From the NCBI GenBank assembly GCA_963691705.1, contig OY829540.1:49140158-49204157 (forward strand): DNA of 64,000 nucleotides, in the 5' to 3' direction. Below are positions 32,797 to 44,660 of this stretch, one piece after another. Each line of letters opens with the position of its first letter. Position 1 is the first letter of the stretch. Source of the stretch: Viola odorata. Taxonomy: Eukaryota; Streptophyta; Magnoliopsida; Malpighiales; Violaceae. The notes under the pieces were generated by a model. That model was given only the letters and a program-made list of their open reading frames with translations. It was not told where the DNA came from and made no database searches. The position numbers and the translations under genes were made by a program.

Positions 32797-35700
32797 TCAG
32801 GTGAAGTATATCTTGACTGCATCGGCATTTACTGGTCTTGGGAGATCATCTCCGTCCATGTTGGTTAGCATCATGACACCCCCCGAGAATGCACTTTTAA
32901 CTAGATAAGGGCCCTCGTACCTTGGGGCCCACTTTCCTTGACTAGCCTCCTAATGAGGGAGAATTTTCTTCAACACTAAATCCCCAGCCTCGAACTTGCG
33001 AGGTCGCACTTTCTTGTTATAAGCGTTGGGCATTCTTTGCTAATATAATTATGCATGGCAGATAGCGACCAAGCACTTTTCGGGAAGGAGGTTCAGCTGC
33101 TCGTACCTCACTCTTGCCCAATCAGATTCTTCTACTTCAGACTCTGCCAGGATTCTAAGAGAAGGGATTTCTACCTCAAGAGGAATAACGGCTTCCATGC
33201 CGTAAATTAACGAGTAGGGAGTTGCACCTGTAGACGTACGAGTTGCTATTCGGTAAGCATGCAATACGAAGAGAAGCATGTCATGCCAATCTTTGTGAGT
33301 GATTACTATCTTTTGGATGATCCTCTTCAGGTTTTTGTTTGCTGCTTCGACTGCGCCATTCATCTTTGGTCGATATGGTGACGAGTTTCGGTGCTTCACC
33401 TTCCAACGTTGGCAGACACCGTCGATCATCTTCCCATTGAGATTAGTGTCGTTGTCCATGATGATTGTTTCTGGGACTCCATGACGGCAAATGATGTTCC
33501 TCTCAATGAATCGCATGGTCGTTTTCTGTGTGATATTGGAGTAAGAGGCGACCTCTACCCATTTGGTGAAGTAGTCAATTGCTACGAGGATGAAGCAATG
33601 GCCATTAGAGGCTGTTGGGTGAATTTGGCCGATGATGTCGATTCCCCACATCGCAAAAGGCCAAGGCGATGTCATGCTGAAGAGAGGGGCTGGAGGGACA
33701 TAGAGATGGTCCGCGTAGATTTGACATTTGTGGCACTTCCGGAAATAGTCGATGAAATCTCGCTTGATGGTGAGCCAAAAATAACCTTGCCTCATTATCT
33801 GTCTTGCCATCATGTGCCCACTTGCGTGCGTGGAACAAACCCCATCGTGGATCTCCGTTATGATTCTCTTTGCCTCAGCCATGGTGATGCAACGAAGCAA
33901 AGCTCCATCAGCTCTCCTCTTATATAGAACTTCGTCGTCGAGGTAGAAGTCTAGTGCTAAGCGTTGGAGGGTCTTTTTGCTAACCCGGCTTACCCCCGGT
34001 GGATACTCTCAGTTTCTGATGAATCATACTAAGTCGTGAAACCAAGGCTTCCCATCGGGTTCCTCTTCTAAGGCTACGCAGCATGCCAGAGTTTCCTTTA
34101 CTTCTACCCTCAGAGGCTGAAGCATTACTCCGCACTCTAACTTGAGCATCGATGCCAATGTGGCTAATGCGTCTGCGAAGAGGTTCTTTTCTCTGTCGAC
34201 TCGGTCGAACTTGGTTTCCTCGAATTCCCGTGTGAGTTGGGTGAGTAACTTTTGATAAGGGATGAGCTTGGAATCCCGTGTCTGCCATAGATCCTAGGCT
34301 TGGTAAATGACGAGTGCTGAATCGTCGAAGATTCGGAGCTTCTTTACTTTTAAGTCGATGGCTGCTGTCAGACCGCTAATACATGCCTCATACTCGGCGA
34401 TGTTATTGGTACATAGGAAGTTCAATTTGCACGTTATGGGGAATTGACGGCCATCTGGGGCTATGACCTTAGCTCCCACTCCCTTGCCCGAGAGGTTCAC
34501 CGCACCGTCAAAGAACATGGTCCACCAGTCATCTTCTCGAAGATCTTCTGCGATCTCATCTTCAATCACTATGATGTCCTCATCGGGGAAGTCGAAGCTC
34601 AACGACTCATACTCGTTCGAGGCATGATCAGCTAAGTGATCAGCGAGGGCGCTTGCTTTAACCGCTTTCCGGGTTACATAGATGATCTCGTGCTCAGCTA
34701 ATAAGACTTGCCATCTACAAATGCGACTTGACAGGTACGGCTTTTCGAAGATGTACTTCAAGGGATCCATGCAAGAGATTAGCCATGTCGTGTAATACAA
34801 CATGTACTGCCGGAGCCTTCGGGCGCACCATGCTAGGGCGCAACAGGTTCATTCTAACATGGAGTAGCGCATCTCGCACTCGTTGAATTTTTTGTTGAGG
34901 TAGTAGATGACTTGTTCACGTCTTCCTGACTCATCATACTGTCCCAAAATGCAGCCCATGACGCTAGCCGTGACTGTCAGGTACATGAGCAAGGGACGTC
35001 CTGGCGTCGGGGGAACTAGTACCGGTGGGCTTTGCAGATATGTCTTGATTTTCTCGAAAGCTTTCTGGTAGTCTTCGTCCCATTCTGCATCTCCGTGTTT
35101 CCTTAGCATTTTAAACATCGACTCGCAAGTAAGTGTTAACTGGCTGATAAAGCGAGCGATGTAGTTGATGCGTCCTAAGAAGCTTCGTACTTCTGTTTCG
35201 GTGCTGGGAGCGGGTAGCTCTTGAATTGATTTTATCTTATCAGGATCCACTTCTATGCCTTTGTTGCTGACGATGAATCCTAACAACTTTCCGGAGGTCA
35301 CTCCAAAGGTGCACTTAGCTGGGTTTAGTCGTAGCTGAAATTGCCTCAACCTTTTGAATACCTTCTTCAGGATGTCTAGATGATCTTGCGTGCCGCGAGA
35401 TTTGGCTATCATGTCGTCGACATATATTTCCAATTCTTTATGCATCATGTCATGGAAAAGGGTGACGGCAACACGTTGGTATATGGCTCCTGCGTTTTTT
35501 AATCCGAAGGGCATCACTTTGTAGCAGAAGGTTCCCCAGGGCATGATGAAGGTCATTTTTCACTGTCTTCGGGTGCCATCTTGATCTGGTTGTACCCCAA
35601 AAATCCATCCATGAAGGAGAACATGTCATTTCTAGCGGCACTATCCACCAAGATGTCGATATGGGGAAGAGGGAAGTCATCCTTAGGGTTGGCTCGATTG

Positions 35701-36234
35701 AGGTCCCGAAAGTCCACGCACATGCGAACTTTCCCATCCTTTTTGGGTACTGGCACTATGTTGGCGATCCATTTTGGGTACTCGGTAACTCTCAAGAAAC
35801 CCGCGTCTAGTTGCTTGGTAACTTCTTCTTTGATTTTCAGAAGGATGTTTGGATGCATCCTCTGAAGTTTTTGCTTGACAGGCTTAAACTCAGGTTTTAA
35901 TGGAATGCGATGCTCGACTATCCCAGGATCAAGACTTGGCATGTCGGCGTATGACCATGCGAATACGTCAGAGTAGTCTTTGAGCAGAGAAATCAACCTT
36001 TCTCTCTGGGTCGTATCCAAGGTAGTTCCGATCTTAACCAGCTTCTTATTCTCATTGCTTGCCCCCAGATTTACTTCGTCCAATTCCTCCCGATGAGGGG
36101 TTATTTCCTTATCTGAACTTTATAGTAAACAGGCCAGTTCGTCGGAGATTTCGGCTTTGTCTTCAGTCGTAGCGATGGTTTCTTCGCCAGTAAAGACATA
36201 GGTTTTATCAAGACAATCCGAATTAACATTCATC
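32797..36234 (-). pseudogene. Ogre/Tat pol: reverse transcriptase, RNase H, archaeal-type RNase H, integrase
   Basis: Order on the minus strand: RT (SDVFAWSYADMPSLDPGIVE, PVPKKDGKVRMCVDFRDLN, FGLKNAGAIYQR, then YVDDMIAKS with the catalytic YVDD). RNase H follows, ending ICRWQVLLAEHEIIYVTRKA. A second, archaeal-type RNase H comes next (WTMFFDGAVNLSGKGVGAKV, NNIAEYEACISGL), diagnostic of the Tat lineage. Integrase has HGVCSTHASGHMMARQ, CHKCQ, then D in WGIDIIGQI, D in IIMDNDTNL and E in MNGAVEAANK. A GPY/F end (PRYEGPYLVK) follows, closing at TGA 32797. Lesions: in-frame TAA at 36122, a 1-base frameshift near 35556, stops near 34850 and 34300, and three stops after 33051. It is dead but well recognisable. 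Confidence 0.9.
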
Positions 36235-36380
36235 CTGAAATTAAAATGCGAAAGAAGAGATGCGTAAAATGAGAATTGCATATATATTTGATTTTGAACA
36301 AAAGGGGAACGTGAGTTCCTACAAAAATGTTTTCGTGAGAAAACGTACAAACGTATATTTTTCTAAAAAAGAGTAATTAC
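36235..36380 (-). other. Predicted Ogre-type intron between protease and RT
   Basis: The protease frame ends TMLLDVSP at a donor TCC|GTAATTAC (36380). An acceptor ATTTTAATTTCAG| lies at 36235, giving a 146-bp intron full of stops. Splicing joins the frames as P|MNVNSDCLDKTYVF... and continues into the RT frame (one TAA at 36122 apart). A spliced intron between the gag-pro and RT-INT parts is a known property of Ogre elements. This supports assignment to Ogre. Confidence 0.65.
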
Positions 36381-39300
36381 GGAGAGACATCCAGAAGCAT
36401 GGTGATGGTCCAGTTGCACACAGACTCCCCTGACTTCTTTACGAAAATGACTGAACTAGGCGACGGCTCTTCTTCACCCAGAGTGTAGATACGGAGGTCT
36501 GATACCCTAATCGGATTTCCATTAATGGTTTCGGCCGCGAAGGGGAACGTGGTTCTGATATGGGGGATTGGCATTTTGCCCTCTCGCGCAGAACGTCCAA
36601 ATAGCTTAGCCAGCTGTTTTTCTTTCTTTTCTTGGGCAATCCTCGCAAAATCAGCCTTGCTGGGTTGGTACCCTAACCCAAAGCGGACTCCGAAGCTCTT
36701 CGGAGGTGCCCAACCTTTTGATCCTTGTAACTCGACCCCGAGCCGTTTTCCCAATTGGAAGCTTCCCTCTAGTATTGACTTAGTGGTTGTTTCGGCTATC
36801 TCAGACTTTGAGGCTTCGCAAACGGGGGATCCTTCCTCGATCCAATCCGCGTTGACGATTTTGAAGGCTTGGAAAGAACTCTCCAAGGTTTCAGCAGTTT
36901 TGATGTAAGGCACGGATGCATGCTTGGCCAAGATCAAGGCTTCTTCTGCCTTTATTGTGACGAAGGCATTGTCCTTGACGTATTTGAGGCACTGATGCAG
37001 GGAAGAGGGGACGGCTCCCACTGAATAGATCCAAGGCCGTCCTAGAAGCATGTTGTAAGCGGGTTGGATTTCCATGATCTGGAACATCAAGGCGAAAGTG
37101 TGGGGCCCGATGACCATATCCAACTCAAAGTTCCCGATGATCTCTCGAGTGGTGCCATCGAAAGCCCTAGCCATCATTCCGCTAGGTTTCATGTGAGAGA
37201 AATCGATCGGTGGTTGTTCGAGGACATGTCTGGGCATGACATTCAGTGCGGACCCATTGTCGATTAGGGCTTTTGCTATGACGTGTCCCTTACATTCTAC
37301 CGTGATGTATAGGTCCTTGTTGTGATCTCTTCTCGAGGGGTCGATCTCTCCTTCAGAGAAGGAAATACTGCTTAAGGCTTGAATTCTTCCGACGAGGTTT
37401 TCCACCCCTTCCGTGGTGATATCCTTAGTCACGAAGGCTTGCTTCAAGACTTTTAAGAGAGCTTGGCGATGCGGCTCTGAAGTAAGGATCAGCTCCATGA
37501 TGGAGATGCGAGCCAGGGTTTTCTTTAGTTGTTCGATGATGTTGAACTCGCTCTGCTTCATGATCTTGAGGAACTCGGTTGTCTCATCCTCGGTTACAGG
37601 TTTGCTCAAACCTTGCGTCTCCTCTATCGTCTCTTCGCAGATCACAGGGTTTTTCCCTTTGGCTTGTCGTTGCTTCTCTACTTCCTCCGAGATGTAACAT
37701 CTTCCAGTACGGGTCATGCCCTCGATATGAGAGGCTTCACCGATAGCGAGTCCGATTGGTGTGACTGCAGGAGGGGTGGTGACCACCGTGTATCCGTAGT
37801 TAAATGGGACCGCGTGTAAGTCTCGGCTAGGAGTATTCACAGCTAATGTGAATACTACTTTGCGTGGGGTCGTGGCTGCATCCCCTATTTGGGCCAAATA
37901 TTCGAAGGAATACGGTGCTGGAGAGTTGTCCTCGATGACATTGATTGCTCCTCGGGTTTTCCCTTCGATCTGAATGATCCCGAATGCTGTGAGTTGCTTG
38001 ACTTTCTGCCGGAAAAGTCTGCAATCCTAGATATCGTGCTTGCTTTCCCCTTGGCAGAATAGGCATTGGGCCTGATCATTCCTCGGGAATGACAGATATG
38101 CGTTGTTGGCTAATGCGAAGAACAGTTCTTCGTTGGGTGTTTCCTTCATTGAAGGGTGAGAAACGTCGATTCCAACGGAAGCAATGTCGCTCATTCTAGG
38201 ATTATGGTGCGGTAGAGGATTGGTTGTCGCATCAGGATCCTTTGCTAAACCTTTGGATGAGATTCGTCCTTGTTTGGTTAGGTCCTCGATCTTCTCTCTA
38301 AAGGCGTAACAATCTTCCAGGGAGTGTCCTCGGGTTCCGGCGTGATATTCACAACTAACCTTCGGATCATACCAGCTAGGGTAAGGAGTTGATTGAGGCA
38401 AGAGTGGGGATGGTGTAATCTGCCCGTCTGCCAGGAGGCTTGCGTAGATCTCCTTTAAAGGAAACGGAGGAAGTGACCACATTGGTGAAGGGTATGACTC
38501 GGAGTCCGAGTATTCCCAAGAAGATAGTAATGGCGTTGTTCTAGCATGGGAGGGTGGTGCCGAATACCTAACGAGGTAATCGAATTTCCCGGAAGGCTGG
38601 CCCAAGGTATCAATCTCGCAGTCTCCCTTGTCGCGACGCTTGGAGAACCGTTTGCTCAATGAAGTCGATCCTTTCTTTTGGATGGTTAGGAGTGGGGTTC
38701 CCTTGGCATTATGCGGGATAGGAAATCCTTCTCCGATGGCGTTAATGGATCCTTCCCTGTGGGTCGCCTTCTGGGTTTGTATTACTCCAAGACTCGAGAG
38801 TTGTCTCACATTTCCTGCGAACAACTCGCAACTTTGGATTTCATGACCGTCGCTTCCCTTGCAGTACATGCAGTGACTTGGATTGCTCTCCGAGTATGGC
38901 ATATATCCTCCTCGAGTTAAGGCCAGGAAAAGTTATTCTTGTGGCCAGCTTGACGCTGGAGAAAGAAGGTCGTTACTTTCTCCTACCGAGATGGCGTTCA
39001 CCCCTCATTTTCCTTGGGAATGATTGGGGAGAGGGTTGGTGGATGTGTTGGGTCCTTTTGCTAACCCTTCGAAAGATACCCACCCACTTTTGATCAAGTG
39101 ATGGACTTTTACTTTGAATGCGAAGCAATTTTCCAGAGTGTGACCCGGGGCTCCAGCTTGGTATTCGCACCTTGCGTTGAGATCATACCATTTCAGGTAA
39201 GGAGGCAACTGAGTCTGAGCTGGCACTAGTACAATCTGTCTGGCCGCTAGGAGATGTTTGTAGATTTCCCCCGCGAGAAGAGGAAAATGTGGCAAAGGCT

Positions 39301-40743
39301 CTCGGTTCCACCGATTGCTTGACGTGTTTTGGTTATTTGGGTCTTTTGGAGGGTTATATGGCTTAGGTTGCATGGGTTGTGATGTTTGTACTGGAGGCGG
39401 TGAGAAATGTGTGGGATTTTGAGGCGCGATATTAGCAATGGGTGGCGAAGTGAAAGGAAAGTAGGTGGGTTGATATAGTGATGGCAAAGGGTAGGGCGGT
39501 GGCGATAGATAAGGCGGAGGTGGTGGAAATGGTTGTCCGTTATTAACTTGGGGAGCGACAAACCCAACATCCCTTTTTACGATGGCTGCTTTCTTTGGCG
39601 CAGACTCTGGTGCCGGAGGTGCGATTCGTCCGGACTTAATCCCTTGCTCGACTCTTTCGGCAATTAGGACCATGTCGGAGAAGCTATTTGAAGGGTTCGA
39701 GATCAAGTAGGTGTAATAGGGAGCTTTGAAGGTGTGTAGGAAGATCGATAAGAGTTCCTTGTCGCTTAAGGGTGGAGAGATTCTAGAAGCTAACTCTCTC
39801 CATCTCTGAGCATAGGTCTTCACGGACTCGCCGACTTTCTTTTCCAGATTTTGCAGGTCAGCGCGGTCGGGCGCTACCTCCATGTTGAATTTATATTGTC
39901 TGTAGAAGGCAACGGGCAGGTCTCTCCATGTCCTGATCCTGGCTCTGTCCAGACCCATATACCAAGTTAGGGCGTGTTTGGTCAAGCTTTCTCGAAATAG
40001 ATGAATCAACAACATCTCGTTGTGGATCATCTCTGCATCTTATTGCATTATGCTCTGAGGTGGGTCTTTAGGTACTCTACCCCAGTATACTTTTCGAAGT
40101 CGGGGATCTTGTACTTCGGTGGTATAACGATCCCGGGGACCATACACATATCGGCAGGGCCGGTAGGGTCAAATGGATTAGCCCCTTCAATCGCTCAGAG
40201 TCTTTCCTCGAGCAGATTCAGTCGGTCACTTTTCGGTTGTTCAACCTGGATGGGGTTAGAACCGAAGGGCAGCAGAGGTTCCGACGAGAACTGAGGTGGA
40301 GCTAGGTTGAAAGCAAGAGGCTGAGTTCCCATAGGTCCAGGAACTGTGCTTGGAAGAAGGGGAGGGAGATACGAGGTCTCTAGATGGGCCTGGCTCTTGC
40401 TGAAGTCCACTGCAGGGTTGGTTGAAAGGTGCTGAAGTGACGCGGCAATCTCTTCACTCGCCTTAACCATAAGATTTGCAGTGGCGGGTACAGTGAAGGG
40501 ACTAATCCATCTCCACTAGCCCTCAGGGCCAGAAAGTGGCGGAGGTACAGAAGGTCCTGCGACGGCGAGCGAAGAGGGAGGTCCTCCTGTTTGAGTGGGA
40601 TAAAAACCTGGTGGTAGTTCGGTGACGGCTTCGTCTCTTTCCTTTTCGGCCCTGGCGGCCCTTTCTGTAGTAATCCTAACTTGCTCCTCTAACTCTGCAA
40701 TTCTAGCCGTTAGCACTTCATCGGCCTTAGCCTGTTCAGTCAT
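36381..40743 (-). pseudogene. Ogre/Tat gag-pro region, with frameshift and stops
   Basis: Starts near 40743 with a coiled coil (ARIAELEEQVRITTERAARA). The gag core at about 40030-39700 reads HLFRESLTKHALTWYMGLDR, DLPVAFYRQYKFNMEVAPDR and YAQRWRELASRISPPLSDKE. A Pro-rich stretch follows (PPPPYLSPPPYPLPS). Cysteine/histidine motifs include CEYQAGAPGHTLENC, CEYHAGTRGHSLEDC and CMYCKGSDGHEIQSC. The protease active site is ALIDNGSALNVM near 37260, followed by NMLLGRPWIYSVGAVPS and a GLGYQPSK block. The frame shifts between 40195 and 40030. Stops occur near 40516, 39005 and 38027. The aspartic protease reads DNGS, as usual for Tat elements. The leader and 5' LTR are missing beyond about 41020. Confidence 0.82.
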
Positions 40744-41463
40744 TTTTCATTTTTGAAGTCTAGTTACAGGAAGCCTGTGCGGAGTAGCGTGCTTCCGAGG
40801 AGCTATCGTGAACCTGAAAAAGGAAAAACACAGAAAAGAGTGAGTACAAGTGAGGATACACAGGTGATGTGCAACCCCGAGGCCTCCACGTTTGCTCATT
40901 CGCTTTCCGGCCACACTTTCACTTGATATTTTCAGGGTGGTCGGAGAGGCGTGATCTCCTGGTTGTGGATGATATGCGAAGGAAGCCTCTATTCATGCCA
41001 AGTGCCCTTACTCGTTTTGGTTAGTAGTCCAACTTTATCATCTCTACTTGAACTATTTTCCTCCTTCTGCTAGCATGCTTTAAAGAAAGTCTTTTTGCAC
41101 GTCTCTCGGTTAACATCGACCTCTTTAGTTTATCTATTGCTTCGAAGATATTGCTCTCAATTAATCATTTTTATTTGTTTCAAGACTATTGAGTAGGTGT
41201 AAGTCCACCCTGTAGAACTATGAGCTATCGTCTAGTGCCCTATGTAGGCTAATACTTTATGCATGTTGAATTGCTGTGTAATCTTCAGTTTGTTAAGTCC
41301 TGCTTCACTGAAAAGTTGAGTTATTCTCATAATATGGTTGTATTATTTATATTGTTGATCTTTTTGAGAATACATAAACTTTCCTCCATTGTTGATTTGG
41401 TAAACAACACTTAGTTGAATCTCGCATAATTTATAAATATATGACCATATTCATAAATTAGAA
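40744..41463. other. Truncated Ogre leader, then intron-like host sequence
   Basis: To about 41020 this reads as the remnant of the Ogre leader. From there to 41463 the sequence is T-rich and intron-like, and it is continuous in style with the DNA on the other side of the MULE (45426 onward), which contains a TGD3 exon. I see no gene in it. Confidence 0.4.
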
Positions 41464-42231
41464 GAGAAATGCTATTTGGCTCACCCAAATAGCCTTCTAA
41501 AACAGCCCACCTGACGTGGCTTTTGCCACGTCATTAAAAAAAAAAAAAAAAATTGGCTTCCTTCTCATTACCTTAGCAAGCAACGGTCTTCTCCCTCACT
41601 GAAGTCCAAAATCAAAAATCGAAGCAACTCCCTCCTCACCCATTCGACAAACCCAACTCCCTCACCCTCCAAACCCTCCGACGACGACGGTACCCTCCTC
41701 CTCCGGCCATCTCTCCTCCGACGGTACCTTCTCCTCTCTCTCTCCCTCACCGCGCCGCTTCGACTTGCCTCCGACGACGGACAACCTCTCTCCCTCACCG
41801 CGCTGCTTCGCACGCCTCTGACGACGACAGCCGGCGACGACAGCGCATCCTCCTCTCACTCCTCTTGGTAAGTTTTCTAAATTCTAAACTCCAATTTCAA
41901 GTAGAAACCCTAATTGATTGTTAACTGGTTTTAGGGTTTTATGGGTGTTGTTTTGATTTGGGCTTGTGTTGATGGCTGATTAACAGTAATTAATTAATGT
42001 TTAATTAAGGAATTGATTTAGTTTTATTATTGTTGTTGAAAACTAAAAAAAAAAAAAGATGAAAAGCTTGCTAATGATTTTGATTCGGAAGGTTTGTAGT
42101 GTTGATGGCTGATTAACAGTAATTAATTAATATTTAATTAAGGAATTTATTTAGTTTTATTATTGTTGTTGAAAACTAAAAAAAAAAAAAAGATGAAAAG
42201 CTTGCTAATGATTTTGATTCGGAAGGTTTGT
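41464..42231 (+). repeat. MULE left terminal inverted repeat
   Basis: Pairs with 44661-45425. It carries two copies of a ~115-bp direct repeat at its inner end. The ORF at 41568-41859 (minus) is a translation of this repeat and has a mirror in the right repeat. Confidence 0.85.
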
Positions 42232-42843
42232 AGTGTTGATGGCTGATTTAGTGTTGATGGCTGATTAACAAAAAAATTCATATTGTTTACTGTCTCTAGT
42301 TTCATTCAACTTTATTGATTGATTGCGCAGTCTTTTTTCCGTTTCATGCTATTTATTCTCTCTTTAATAGTTGTCCTGGTATTAAAATTTGATTGATGTT
42401 TTTTCCTTTAATGAACAATCTTGCGTTCAAATTGCTTTAAGAATTCTATAGTTATTTTAGCTTGGCTTCTACGGCTTCCTTGCATAAGCCGGGTTCATGA
42501 CAGATTTATTTAGTTGTATTATCTTCCTCAAAAGAAAGTGGAAGGAAAAAATGATTTATAGTATATCTCATAGGTTTTTATATAAATTAATAGAGAATTC
42601 CTTGTTTAGTTATCTGTTTGTGCTACACTGTTATTTGGCAATACCAAAGTCTCTTAAACATATCTGCAAGTTTGAATAGTTTTTCCATCAACTAGTTTAT
42701 GGATGGTTGGAGCAGAAGCAAAACTAAGATAATTAAAAGAGAATTCCAATTTGTGCATATTTCTGAAATTATGCTTTAGTTGGTTAGTGTTCTGAGTTTG
42801 GCAGATTGGAATTGTGTAGAAAACCTAGCCGCACGCAGCTCCA

Positions 42844-43089
42844 ATGGTGAATATAGAAGACGATGTTCAGAAGTTTAGTTCGGTGTTGAAGCAGAAGCCA
42901 AACTACGACTACTTTCCCAATATCTACTGTCGGTGCGGACAGAAGACACCTAGATGGATTTCATGGACAAAGAACAATCCTGGACGTCGATTCAACAAAT
43001 GCAGGCGCCGCGTCGAAGAAGGTGGATGTGATTTTTTTCTCTTCTGTGATGATCCTTTCCCAGACCTTTTATGGATTAATTGGTTTTAA
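42844..43089 (+). CDS. GRF-type zinc-finger small ORF in the MULE
   Basis: An 81-codon ORF. The block IYCRCGQKTPRWISWTKNNP, then GRRFNKCRRR, then EEGGCDFFLFCDD fits the GRF zinc finger: CxCG, SWTxxNPGRRFxxC, GGCxFFxW. Here the final aromatic after FFLF is Cys rather than Trp. GRF fingers bind nucleic acid and are frequent in plant transposon-associated proteins. No coiled-coil tail follows, so it is short compared with most GRF proteins. It sits between the left TIR and the convergent FAR1-type gene. Confidence 0.65.
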   Translation: MVNIEDDVQKFSSVLKQKPNYDYFPNIYCRCGQKTPRWISWTKNNPGRRFNKCRRRVEEGGCDFFLFCDDPFPDLLWINWF

Positions 43090-43461
43090 TTCTTTCTGAG
43101 TTTTGTCAAGGAAGTTCTGCTTCTGTGTAAATATGCATCTGTGTAAATAGGATGGTGTACATATAATGACTATCATTTGTGTTACAGTAGAATGAAAGTG
43201 GGCAAACTGTAACAAAATAACCATGTGCAATAACTAGATGCTCTCCAAAATAAATAGATGCTCTCCAAATTGTTTTGGATCATGACCATGCGCAATACAA
43301 CAACTAAACATTCCAAACGGTTCATTCACTTGAAAATAACCAAGTTAAATTGTCATAACACATAACAAGCTATAGTATTATCATACATAGTTAACTAAAA
43401 ACAAGGTCGTGCTCTCTTGATGCTGCAAGCGGGGCATTTGTAACGCTTCATATGCTCTGCC

Positions 43462-44142
43462 CTAGCTTGAGTGATCATCATCTATATCAAGCATATAGAA
43501 AAAATTAGGATTCCTTCTTTGCATGCATGCAAAATACACGCTAAGTGATGTTGCATCTCCAACTCCAAGCCTAATTTGTCTTGCTTTAAGAAGATGATTT
43601 CTACAATCCTTCCCAGTAAAGGACAAGTTCTCATACCCCCCTAATTCCACAGCCAAAGAATGAAAATTATTACTCACACGTATGCCTGCTTGGTCATTTA
43701 TTTCAAGCCTCCTCTTAGCATACGCATCAATATTTTTATTACACTTGAAAAAACGTGATTTTGTAGGACTCAAGTCATGATTATGCTCAAGATTAACAAA
43801 TGAAATAGTGAACTCTCCTTCAGCATTAACCATACAATTCATTCTAGCCTTACAATCAGTTTTTTTGGATGGCCTTGCATTAAAAGGATTTTTAATCTTG
43901 GATTTATATGCACCTTCTCTACTACAAGCAATACTACAATACACCAGGTTCCCATCATCATCTTTCTTTCCACCCTTTCTCTTAATACCGAATCCCATTT
44001 GACGAGCATACTGAAGATAAAAATTGTAAGCTTCTTCTTCTGATTTAAAGACCATACCTGGCTTCGGAATCAATTCATAATCAGGTTCGGACAATGGAGG
44101 CTCATCACTTCGTGGCTCATCACTTTCAGGAAAAAACTCCAT
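43462..44142 (-). pseudogene. FAR1/FHY3-type MULE transposase, N-terminal part only
   Basis: ATG at 44142 follows a splice-acceptor-like TTTTGTTACAG, so a leader intron is likely. Residues about 30-120 form a FAR1 DNA-binding domain: GMVFKSEEEAYNFYLQYARQ, GFGIKRKGG, the CSREG and DCKAR Cys positions, and FVNLEHNHDLSP with the terminal His pair. The next part (GKDCRNHLLKARQIRLGVGD, SVYFACMQRRNPNFFYMLD) is the start of the MULE transposase domain. The frame then ends at DIDDDHSS, before the catalytic core. FAR1 proteins derive from Mutator-like transposases, so this is most likely the element's own transposase, truncated by deletion. Confidence 0.85.
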
Positions 44143-44660
44143 TACCTGTAACAAAAGGTTACAAGAGATTAGAAGACAAAATTATTCAGCTAAAATGAAA
44201 CACCTAAATCCTATAACCGGACCTCAATTTTGCAGAGATCCTACAATATGGTTTAAACCTAGATCACTGTCCAAAACACCATAATATTTACTTTTCCCAT
44301 CCAAATTAACTCTCAAACTTTCATTGTAGTAAACTCAATTGCAACAACACTAAATTCCAAATCTGCCTAGATTTGTAAGAAAATACCAGCCCTGCCAAAG
44401 ATTCCTTTTTATTATTCCAAATAAATTAGAGTTTAGGGATCAATACCATCTTTTTATTATTCCAAATAATTGATAAGAAAATACCAACTCACTTTTTTCT
44501 ATCAACAACGTCAACAACAATAATAAAACTAAAATAACCTTAATTAACAAGACCATTTTACCTAATCAATTACTTAATTAAACATTAATCATTTACTATT
44601 AATCACTCCAAATAAATGAATGCAACTAGTCAATGTTCATGTCTGTTTGCAATTCCTTAC

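Noticed and set aside
41568..41859. Minus-strand ORFs rich in Arg/Glu and their mirror at 45035-45490
   Set aside because: They are translations of the MULE terminal inverted repeats and appear in both arms. No domain is visible.
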